NCBI GenBank assembly: GCA_027578815.1
Contig: JANBTH010000501.1
Location: forward strand, 1 to 15,918
DNA from: Coemansia sp. RSA 1804
Lineage: Eukaryota; Kickxellomycota; Kickxellomycetes; Kickxellales; Kickxellaceae
Direction of reading: 5' to 3'
Length of the DNA: 15,918 nt
Made by a program: the position numbers and the translations under genes. Of this stretch, positions 8,577-15,918 are shown one piece after another; position 1 is the first letter of the stretch; each line of letters starts with the position of its first letter. The notes below the pieces were generated by a model. The model did no database searches and was not told the DNA's origin. It was given only the letters and a program-made list of their open reading frames with translations.

Positions 8577-10703
8577 ATGGGAGAGAGACGAGAGGACGTG
8601 GTTCCGTTCGATAAGCAGACACAAATGACTAACACGGCTCTTTCGGATGATACGGACAGCGCTGGCGCTGCTCTGGAGCACCGTGCGGAATGGTCGAATA
8701 GAAGCCGTGGGAGTAGCGGGTCTTCCTCTGGCTGTGAAGAGACCGACAGCAGCAACGAAACAGCCTTCACCACGTATACACGGGGGCGCAGCCAGACAAG
8801 TACTAGAAGCGAGCTAGGTATTGTCTCGTTGAGTGACAACAACTTGACGGCCGCCAACCAGGAAATCAGTCAGAACGCACACACAAGGCGCTGCATGGAC
8901 AATACTTCTCAAAGTGCTCTAGAGGAGGATAGACAATTCTTTGGCCCAAACAAGCCAAAGTCTTTCTCGCACGACTGCATTACAAGTCATATATTAAATA
9001 CCAATCCATTGATAAGCCGCTTTGCTGACAAATCTAACATCGAAGACACAGCATACGGTGGTCACTACTACTCTTGCCAACACCACCAGCATCACAAGCA
9101 CCACTATCATTATGAACATCAGCATCAGCACCAGCAAGCGCAACACAGGCAGCTGCAGCGGAGGCAGTCGCACTGCTCAATAGAAAACTCTCCAGATTTA
9201 TTAAACTCGAGACAGTTGCGAAGACGCGTTGCTCGCTACAACAGCAGCAATTCCGGGTCAAAAGACGAGGAAGCGGAAATAGCAGCAAGCGTGGACAGTG
9301 GTGAAAATAAGCCAGAGATTTCTATTCTCGGGTCGCTCAAGAACGCAGCGCTTTCCTCATGGCTCAATGTGTTGATCATTTTTGTTCCTCTTGGATACTT
9401 GGCGCATTTCCTCAAGTGGCCGGTTATCGCCGTGTTTGTGCTAAACTACCTAGCAATCATCCCGCTGTCAGCCCTCATGGGCTTTGCCACTGAAGAGGTT
9501 TCGTTAAGACTAGGAAGAACGTGGGGAAGCGTGGTTAACGCCTCCTTTGGGAATGCTGTGGAGCTGATCGTGGCGGTGATTGCGCTGATTGAAGAAGAAT
9601 ATCGGATTGTCCAGGCCGGACTGATAGGCAGCGTGCTATCCAACACGCTCTTTCTGCTTGGATGGGCGTTCTTGGCCGGAGGACTCCGTCATCGGGTGCA
9701 GGTTTTCCATGCCGAGGCTGCGCAGTGCGCTGGCTCTCTGTTGGCTCTTAGTGTTCTTAGCATGATTGTTCCTGCTGCCTACCACGGCGTGCATGCCTCT
9801 GGCGGAGAGATCACAAACGGCATCCTCATCATGTCGCGAGGCACGGCGCTGATTCTACTGCTTGTCTATATACTGTTTCTGATATTCCAGCTTAAAACGC
9901 ACTCGGACATATTTGACGGCTCGCATATGCGTCGCGCGGAAGCAGAATACAACGCAGGCTTTACCGAGACAACTGGCGCGAATGTTGGACTGAATGTCGT
10001 GTTGGATGATGCAAAAAAGAGTCCTTCTGGACGTGCAGTGTTCGGCGAGCCCAGCTATTCGTGCGAAAGCACAGGCAGCTCTAGTCGCGCGAGTCTCAAT
10101 AACAATGAAAATGCTGACAAGGAGAAAGTATGGCGGCGGAATGCACATGGATCCCGGCTTCACCGTTCGTCGCCTCAGATGCGACTATGGATCGCCGGCA
10201 CAATGTTTGCCATCGTGTCCGTCCTTGTTGCGCTCTCTTCAGACGTCCTTGTCGATTCGGTGGAGGAGCTGACATCGCATTACAACATCAGCCATACATT
10301 TGTCGGCATGATTCTGTTGCCGCTGGCAGCAAGCGCGGCCGAGCACACAATGTCAGTGACAGTGGCAATACGCGACAGAATGGATCTGTGCATCTCTGTT
10401 GCGGTTGGAAGTTCCATGCAGATGGCGCTGTTCGTACTTCCAACGCTCATAATCATTGCGTGGATCATGAACCGGCCACTGACGCTGTATTTCGATGACT
10501 TTGAGACAACGACCATGCTCATCTCTGTCCTTGTCATCAACTATCTTATTATGAACGGCAGGTCAAACTGGCTCAAGGGAGCAATGATGCTCTGCTCGTA
10601 CTTTATCGTTGCGCTCGCGTTTTTCCTGTATCCAGTGTACGTAGAGGAGCCAAGGAGCGAAAGCACCCGGCCAGCGATGATTCCTAAATCATGGCTCTTG
10701 TAG
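8577..10703 (+). CDS. Vacuolar-type Ca2+/H+ antiporter (CAX/VCX1 family) with long N-terminal extension
   Basis: This 708-residue, single-exon protein starts at ATG 8577 (in-frame TAG at 8559). Residues 1-255 are a hydrophilic extension rich in Ser and Asn, with 12 His between 163 and 190 and a PKA-like RRQS (195-198). The exchanger core spans about 260-688. The first active-site motif is GNAVE (325-329, Glu329), followed by GSVLSNTLFLLG. After TM6 there is an unusually long hydrophilic loop (about 440-533). The second active-site region is ASAAEH (585-590, Glu589) in place of the family's GNAAEH, followed by the well-conserved VAVGSSMQMALFVLP (608-622). The family uses the vacuolar proton gradient to move Ca2+ (some also Mn2+) into the vacuole; yeast Vcx1 is about 410 residues, so most of the extra length is the extension and the loop. 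Membership is firm. The exact ion and the effect of the altered motif are not known. Confidence 0.95.
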   Translation: MGERREDVVPFDKQTQMTNTALSDDTDSAGAALEHRAEWSNRSRGSSGSSSGCEETDSSNETAFTTYTRGRSQTSTRSELGIVSLSDNNLTAANQEISQNAHTRRCMDNTSQSALEEDRQFFGPNKPKSFSHDCITSHILNTNPLISRFADKSNIEDTAYGGHYYSCQHHQHHKHHYHYEHQHQHQQAQHRQLQRRQSHCSIENSPDLLNSRQLRRRVARYNSSNSGSKDEEAEIAASVDSGENKPEISILGSLKNAALSSWLNVLIIFVPLGYLAHFLKWPVIAVFVLNYLAIIPLSALMGFATEEVSLRLGRTWGSVVNASFGNAVELIVAVIALIEEEYRIVQAGLIGSVLSNTLFLLGWAFLAGGLRHRVQVFHAEAAQCAGSLLALSVLSMIVPAAYHGVHASGGEITNGILIMSRGTALILLLVYILFLIFQLKTHSDIFDGSHMRRAEAEYNAGFTETTGANVGLNVVLDDAKKSPSGRAVFGEPSYSCESTGSSSRASLNNNENADKEKVWRRNAHGSRLHRSSPQMRLWIAGTMFAIVSVLVALSSDVLVDSVEELTSHYNISHTFVGMILLPLAASAAEHTMSVTVAIRDRMDLCISVAVGSSMQMALFVLPTLIIIAWIMNRPLTLYFDDFETTTMLISVLVINYLIMNGRSNWLKGAMMLCSYFIVALAFFLYPVYVEEPRSESTRPAMIPKSWLL

Positions 10704-11411
10704 CGAACCTCGCCTAGCTTTAAATTCCAAGCATCTCACTGGGGATATTCTGTGCAATTTTAGAATCTAGTGATTTTCAGGGAACGCGTTTGAGGCCGAT
10801 AAAAAACAAGAATGTAGAAGAGATAAAAAGAGCTAAAATGATGATATGGAATTCCGGTGTTTTTTTTCTCAGATCATTCCGCATGAACGCGCGTCAATGG
10901 CGGATGATTTTATTTCATGCAGAAACTTGTCATGAGAGAAAAAAAGAAATCACACAACAAAAGCTACACAACTCTTTTCTTCTCCTTTCTGTTTGTTTTA
11001 TTTCACGAGTGTACAGTACCTCCATTTTCCTCAATTACATTTGTAAATTTATATTATTTTCTCATTAAACGTGTTTGCACCAAACACCGTCTGTGTTGCT
11101 TCATTCCATCTGCTTTTCCATTTTTGTCAACACCTCTAAATAATAATTCGTTTCTCTCTGAAATCCATACTTTTCACCATTCAAAAGGCACGCGTTTGTC
11201 CCAGCAGTTCGAAGCAAATACAGTTTTTGTATAGTCTAAGTAGCCTGCACCGTACGTTAAAGTTCATGATGAAGTGAGCCATATGTCAGCGCAGCAAAAA
11301 ATATTCGTGACTATTTATACTAAAAGAAAATTGTTGATAACTGACCTGCTATCTTTTCTTTCACCACATAACGGCTTGTAGCCATACGGCTAGGACAATA
11401 GCAGTGTAAAG
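10704..11411. promoter_or_regulatory. Intergenic spacer and probable promoter of the Myb-protein gene
   Basis: About 700 AT-rich bases lie between the CAX stop and the next ATG. They hold a CT-rich tract at about 10974-11000, a second CT-rich patch near 11090-11120 and a TATTTATA-like element at about 11312-11319, about 95 bases before the start codon at 11412. No gene is supported; the open frames are short and low-complexity. ATAAAAAA near 10799 is a possible poly(A) signal variant for the CAX gene. Confidence 0.4.
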
Positions 11412-14400
11412 ATGTTTGCGCGCAGCCAGGACGCTCCGAAACGAAGTGGTGGAGGCTCGGGCGTCCCACAGAAACCCAAAGACCAGCCTGAACAGCATAG
11501 CGTGCAACCCAATGCAGCAGACACCAGATACGCAAATATTGCACCACGCCCAGCACCCGGGCGCCAACAGCAGACAGTGCCAGGCGTACCCTTTAGCCAG
11601 CCGCCAGCTGCTCCAAAGGGCAAAAAGAATGCTCCCAGGGGAAAGCAAAAGAATGCTGTGACACGACAGCCGAAAAAGCCACATTCTACTGTCTCAGCTG
11701 CTGCTATTAGGAAGAGTAAAGCAAAAGGTGGCACGTCCAAAGTCAATGACTCCACCCAGACATTGACCAACAGCAGAATGAGCAGTGCTCAGCCCCAGCA
11801 GCTCCCATTTGAAGCAGACGACTTGCTGATTCAGGAGCTCCTTGCCGGGATTCCCTCCACTGCATGGCTGCCTACGGATCCGCTGACTTCTGAGGGCTGG
11901 TTCACTGACCCTTTATCGTCATTGATTGTCCAGGAAACCGCTCAGCCGCTGACGGAGCAGCAAGCAACAGTAGCCGGCACCTCCAATTTATTCCAGGAGG
12001 CAGATGTCAGCTCTCGTCCAGGGCACAGTCTAGCAGACGATTCTGGTTCTTCGTTTGCGTTTCTTCAGCCAGGATTGGCAACAGATATGTTGTCTAATCA
12101 TGAGACCCCCGGCGGCTTGGCTTCTAGCACAAATCTTGTCGATGCGGTTGGACAGCAGTCGCAAACGACGCCCGATGCACGGTTAGCAGCCAACCTAAGA
12201 TCCAAGAAAGAAACATCACTGATTAGTCGTACCAGCGCAAAGAAGGGAAATCCCCTGAGCGGGTTTGCAAAGAAGCACGGGATTGGGTTTCCTGTCGGTA
12301 ACCAGATGGCCATACTTTCGCCAGCCCTTCTCTCGTCATCTCCGCCCAACGCAAAGCAGCTCCGAACACATCCGTACAAGTACTACTCGCCGCCCAAACC
12401 AACGCAGCGTCCACCGCATAACCAGACAAAGGGCCGGAATCTATTACTTGGGAGGAACTCTCCACTCCGCATTCAAGGAAACCCTCCGAGCGCAAGCAAT
12501 GATATGAGGCCTGCGAATAGGCTTCTGTCAAGCCAAAAGGATATGCATATGAAACACATGGATTCTTCTGGCGGCCCTCGATCTAGTCGTGTAGGAAGCA
12601 TAGCCTCGGTCTCTACATCCACTTCAACACATGCCAGCATCAACGTCAGCAACAATCCGAGAGGAGCAAGAGTTGGGGTCAAATGGGAGATTGCATTGGA
12701 CAAACTGCTTCTGCGCGGTGTCCGACAACAAAGGTGGCTAGATATTACTAAACCTCGAGATCCAAATCGGTTTTCAGCTCATGACTGGGATATAATATCT
12801 CAAGGAATTACCCAAGGAAGTGCTGTCGTGAGGAACTCGCGGCAGTGTCGTAGGCGATGGGCAGTTATGCACGCTCACCTTGGAACAGCGATCATGGACT
12901 TTGTGGATAGTGCTCCAACGCCGCAGTCCAGCGCTCAACCGACTCCAACATCGCACGGAGAACTAACACCTGATAGCCGCATAAACGACCAACAACATCC
13001 GCGCGTTGCACCTAGCCATATGCGCAATTTACGGCTTGCTGATTTGCCAATGTCGTCGCCCCCATTTATGCCAGCTCCGGATCGTGCACGAGACACTGCC
13101 AACCCAACTTATCGTGCCTGTGCTTCGGAGGAGGCCGTAGATAGCGCAAGGGAAAAAGCCCATGTGCAACCGGAGCCTCCTGTTACTGACACAAAAGCTT
13201 CCGCCGATGATCAAGAAAGAGGGAATGTCGGTCTTTCTATAGAATCTATTGACCTTAGCAAGCGCTGGTCGTCACCAGCATATTGCCAGCTTTTGGCTGA
13301 TGTTGTTCAGGCGCTAACAGACTCTGGCTCAGAAGCGGCAGCGGTTGTGCGGAAGCTTACCTCGGAAACTCGAATGTCTAATCCAACTGCCCCTTCTACC
13401 TCTATGCGGGAAAACAGAAGCAACGTTCCTGAGACTGGGTTGTCTGCATCCATACAGACAGCAGCTTCATTGCTTCCAAAAACAAAGGATGGCGACGGGA
13501 CGGATGGTCTTGTTGCAGATACAAACAAACACAATAGTCAGACAACGTCCTCTATGTCGCGAAAGCAAACCACCACAGTTCGAAGCAAAAAGGAGCCAGT
13601 CAAAAAGAAGGATGCTGATATTTTGCAGACGAATTTAAATGCCCGTGCTGAACTATATGTTACAGGGGCTAAACCGGTTTCTATGGAAAAGATCCAGTAT
13701 GGCATGGCGCCCGATCAGCAACAGCACCAGAGTTTGTTGAAAACAGGTGGCTTAACTTCAAAGCCTGTAGTCGCAGGGGCGTTGTCCAAGGAAATTGATG
13801 TCAACCCAATGGATCAGGATCTAAGCACATATCTCGAGTTCTTGCAAAGCCTAACCAACGATCAAGGCGATCTGGATCCTGCATGGTCAACGCTCTTTGA
13901 CGATCCGATTAATCGAACGCTGCCGTCACTTGGCGGATCTTGTATTACGGGTGAGTCTGCACTTGCAGCATCGAATCCAACTTTGATACCGCCAATCGGA
14001 ACTACTGATATGGTCACAGCGTCAACCGCACCCGTCTCTTTGTCTGGTTCAGCGACTAAGCTTATAGCTCCAGGAGGATTGGTTTCAACATCTAGCAGCA
14101 ATGGCCAGGCATCGGCTAAAAAGTCGTCTTTACCATCTCGAGTTAGCATGGATGATGATGACGCTAATGATGGGGATTTTATCCTAAATGACTCTGAAGA
14201 ATACGACGACGAGGATGAGGATGATGACGAGGATGAAGACGAGGATGACAACGACAATGATAACGACGACGAGGAAGGCGACGATGACGATGATGAAGAG
14301 GATGAGAATTCAACGTCATTGTTATCTAAAGACGGTGTTGTCACAGGGGTTCCAACCACGTTGCTCAAACCACAGCAGATATTGGCACCAGGATCCGAAA

Positions 14401-15918
14401 CAATGTTAGGAGCATCCAGTTCTGCAAGTGTTGGTGACAATGCGTGGAATATGACGCTGGAGCAGCTAGGGCTTGGTGCGGGTAGTGCAGCTGCATTTTC
14501 CAGCGTACTGCCAGATACAGCATCTATTCGCAACGCGGGTATGCTTATACCAAATGCAACTGCTGGTGGCGGCGGCAATAGCAGAAACAATGAAAGGGTG
14601 CTATCTTCAGAAGAGCTCCTTCAGCAGCTTATTAATGGTGTTTCTTCGGACCAAAGGAATAATGTTGGCAATATGAGTATTCCTTGCTCCATGCCTACAC
14701 CGTCGTCGGCGTCACTTTCAGCCTGGCTGCCTAGTGGAACAGACTCGTCGATTCTGTCGCAATGGGGTAGCGGTGGTCATAACACGGGCGCTGGACTGGA
14801 TATTGGATTAGTTAATGGCAGTAGTGCTGGGATTACACAAAGCAAACTGACCGACGAGCTATTAGCAAACCTGTCAGGACCAAATGCGTTATTGCCAACA
14901 GCCCCGGGTCCTGTAGAAAGCGGCAGCGCTAGCACTGGTGCCACCCAACGCAGCACTTCTAACATTGTAACAACGTGTAAACCCGGCAAAAACACGTCTC
15001 TGCCTACTGAGGCAAGCACGAGTTATGCAGTAAATGAGAAAACGGGGTATGGTCAGAGGTCCCAGCAAAACCAGCGCTTGCAAGATCTAAGCGCCAGCGA
15101 TCTGATGTCATTAGCGCGGTTTGGACAGGGCAAAACGCCGCGTAAGCGCAAGAAGAAAGCGGCAGCATCGATTGCCAAGGCGCTGTCGGCTGCAGCCATT
15201 CTTGACGCCGACGGGGTCATGAACTTGGAGCAGAGCGGAATGGACACTGAGATGAGCGGGCTGTACCAGGACGCACTGCAGGAGGGCGAGGAGATTGACG
15301 TGCAAGAGGAGCTTCTGATTGCAGATAACAGCGACTACATGTTTACTGCGGAGCAGATGAGCCAGTTGCGCGAGCAGCAAGTGCAGAACTTCCAATTTGT
15401 GACACAGTCGTTCCTCATTACATGTGCCGAGTCGGGCCCTCATGGAGCGCGCGCGCGACATTGGAAGCGACAGCTTGACCAGCTCGCGCTGTGGCATTCG
15501 TTGGGAACACGCGAATCTCCGGGCGACATTATGAGTAGCGGCGGGTTACAGGGTTTTGGCGATTTGATAGAGTCGGCGGAACGGGTGCGGGCGCGCACAG
15601 GAGCAGTAGGAATGTCAGAGTCCGGACGGTTTGCGCCAAACCCAGTGTCCTTCTTTGCGATTCCCGGTATCACTGTGGTAATACCCGAAATATACGAGGC
15701 TGTGGACGAAATCCACCGAACTACACAGCTGTGTGCAGATAGTAGCAATAGCGACAGCAATGATGCAAAGGGCGAGCAGTGCAGCAACGACGAGGACAAG
15801 GAGACGCCGCGTGGATCGTCTGCAGTGCCAGCTGCTGCGTCGAGTGCTTCCGAAGTGCGTTCGTTTGACGGCAGCATGTGCTTCACAAGCGAGTGCAAAT
15901 GCACGGCGCTGAAGAATG
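11412..15918 (+). CDS. Very large Myb/SANT protein with GON4L-like region (3' partial)
   Basis: An uninterrupted frame runs from ATG 11412 (in-frame TAG at 11391) to the window edge, giving 1502 residues with the C-terminus missing. Residues 1-420 are disordered, Gln/Pro/Ser-rich and basic. A Myb/SANT-like domain lies at about 423-490, with spaced Trp425, Trp459 and Trp483 and the typical RQCRRRW of a third helix (477-483). Then come more disordered sequence, DLSTYLEFLQSL (803-814), an almost pure Asp/Glu/Asn run (929-965), a basic cluster KTPRKRKKK (1241-1249, probable nuclear signal) and a folded-looking stretch from FTAEQMSQLREQQ (1311) on. The EQ...L..Q pattern, the nearby aromatic helices and a following hydrophobic segment (SFFAIPGITVVIPEIYEAV) resemble the conserved part of GON4L/YARP transcription cofactors. 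That resemblance is from memory of the family, not a search. A nuclear, chromatin- or DNA-binding role is inferred. Confidence 0.85.
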   Translation, partial: MFARSQDAPKRSGGGSGVPQKPKDQPEQHSVQPNAADTRYANIAPRPAPGRQQQTVPGVPFSQPPAAPKGKKNAPRGKQKNAVTRQPKKPHSTVSAAAIRKSKAKGGTSKVNDSTQTLTNSRMSSAQPQQLPFEADDLLIQELLAGIPSTAWLPTDPLTSEGWFTDPLSSLIVQETAQPLTEQQATVAGTSNLFQEADVSSRPGHSLADDSGSSFAFLQPGLATDMLSNHETPGGLASSTNLVDAVGQQSQTTPDARLAANLRSKKETSLISRTSAKKGNPLSGFAKKHGIGFPVGNQMAILSPALLSSSPPNAKQLRTHPYKYYSPPKPTQRPPHNQTKGRNLLLGRNSPLRIQGNPPSASNDMRPANRLLSSQKDMHMKHMDSSGGPRSSRVGSIASVSTSTSTHASINVSNNPRGARVGVKWEIALDKLLLRGVRQQRWLDITKPRDPNRFSAHDWDIISQGITQGSAVVRNSRQCRRRWAVMHAHLGTAIMDFVDSAPTPQSSAQPTPTSHGELTPDSRINDQQHPRVAPSHMRNLRLADLPMSSPPFMPAPDRARDTANPTYRACASEEAVDSAREKAHVQPEPPVTDTKASADDQERGNVGLSIESIDLSKRWSSPAYCQLLADVVQALTDSGSEAAAVVRKLTSETRMSNPTAPSTSMRENRSNVPETGLSASIQTAASLLPKTKDGDGTDGLVADTNKHNSQTTSSMSRKQTTTVRSKKEPVKKKDADILQTNLNARAELYVTGAKPVSMEKIQYGMAPDQQQHQSLLKTGGLTSKPVVAGALSKEIDVNPMDQDLSTYLEFLQSLTNDQGDLDPAWSTLFDDPINRTLPSLGGSCITGESALAASNPTLIPPIGTTDMVTASTAPVSLSGSATKLIAPGGLVSTSSSNGQASAKKSSLPSRVSMDDDDANDGDFILNDSEEYDDEDEDDDEDEDEDDNDNDNDDEEGDDDDDEEDENSTSLLSKDGVVTGVPTTLLKPQQILAPGSETMLGASSSASVGDNAWNMTLEQLGLGAGSAAAFSSVLPDTASIRNAGMLIPNATAGGGGNSRNNERVLSSEELLQQLINGVSSDQRNNVGNMSIPCSMPTPSSASLSAWLPSGTDSSILSQWGSGGHNTGAGLDIGLVNGSSAGITQSKLTDELLANLSGPNALLPTAPGPVESGSASTGATQRSTSNIVTTCKPGKNTSLPTEASTSYAVNEKTGYGQRSQQNQRLQDLSASDLMSLARFGQGKTPRKRKKKAAASIAKALSAAAILDADGVMNLEQSGMDTEMSGLYQDALQEGEEIDVQEELLIADNSDYMFTAEQMSQLREQQVQNFQFVTQSFLITCAESGPHGARARHWKRQLDQLALWHSLGTRESPGDIMSSGGLQGFGDLIESAERVRARTGAVGMSESGRFAPNPVSFFAIPGITVVIPEIYEAVDEIHRTTQLCADSSNSDSNDAKGEQCSNDEDKETPRGSSAVPAAASSASEVRSFDGSMCFTSECKCTALKN

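Noticed and set aside
11192..11220. TTCGAAG-containing sequence like a tRNA T-loop
   Set aside because: The flanking five-base arms do not pair and no acceptor stem or anticodon arm surrounds it.
11390..11770. Minus-strand open frames overlapping the start of the Myb-protein gene
   Set aside because: They are shadows of the Pro/Gln/Lys-rich N-terminus; the translations are Cys/Trp/Leu-rich without a domain.
13862..14590. Minus-strand open frame of 242 codons with a long poly-Ser run
   Set aside because: It is the reverse complement of the Asp/Glu codons of the large Myb protein, which has a continuous frame with recognisable domains on the + strand.

Overview
This is a eukaryotic, most likely fungal, segment carrying six single-transcript genes, all on the + strand, separated by AT-rich spacers of 0.35-1.85 kb. 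The fungal assignment is inference. It rests on an MFS hexose-type transporter, a VCX1/CAX-type Ca2+/H+ exchanger, a short Rcf1-like HIG1 protein, a short secreted low-complexity protein, a GTAAGT-type intron and TATA/CT-rich promoters. Most genes are uninterrupted, including 2.1 kb and >4.5 kb reading frames. With Ser/Thr/Gln-rich disorder and mixed base composition, this suggests an early-diverging fungus (for example Kickxellomycotina) rather than a yeast, with low confidence.

Layout. 1-828: C-terminal half (TM7-12) of an MFS sugar porter, cut by the window edge. 829-2542: spacer and promoter with a TATA box and a long CT-rich leader. 2543-4638: a Ser-rich, probably disordered protein of unknown function, split by an intron whose 3' end is ambiguous. 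4639-5333: spacer with an (AAT)13 microsatellite. 5334-5993: a small secreted, cysteine-free protein. 6346-6723: a HIG1-domain protein of the Rcf1 type. 6724-8576: gene-free spacer with a TATA box and CT-rich tract. 8577-10703: a vacuolar-type Ca2+/H+ antiporter with a long His-rich N-terminal extension and an altered second GNxxE motif. 10704-11411: gene-free spacer. 11412-15918: the first 1502 residues of a very large Myb/SANT protein with an acidic run and a region resembling GON4L/YARP-type chromatin regulators; it runs off the window.

The genes do not form an evident pathway or cluster. They look like ordinary neighbours: nutrient uptake, a cell-surface or secreted product, respiratory-chain assembly, calcium storage and transcription. 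I see no mobile element, CRISPR array, rRNA or tRNA gene and no viral insertion. I did not find a clear undescribed multi-gene system. The points most worth a second look are the changed CAX active-site motif, the His-rich CAX extension, the architecture of the large Myb/GON4L-like protein and the ambiguous splicing of the Ser-rich gene.
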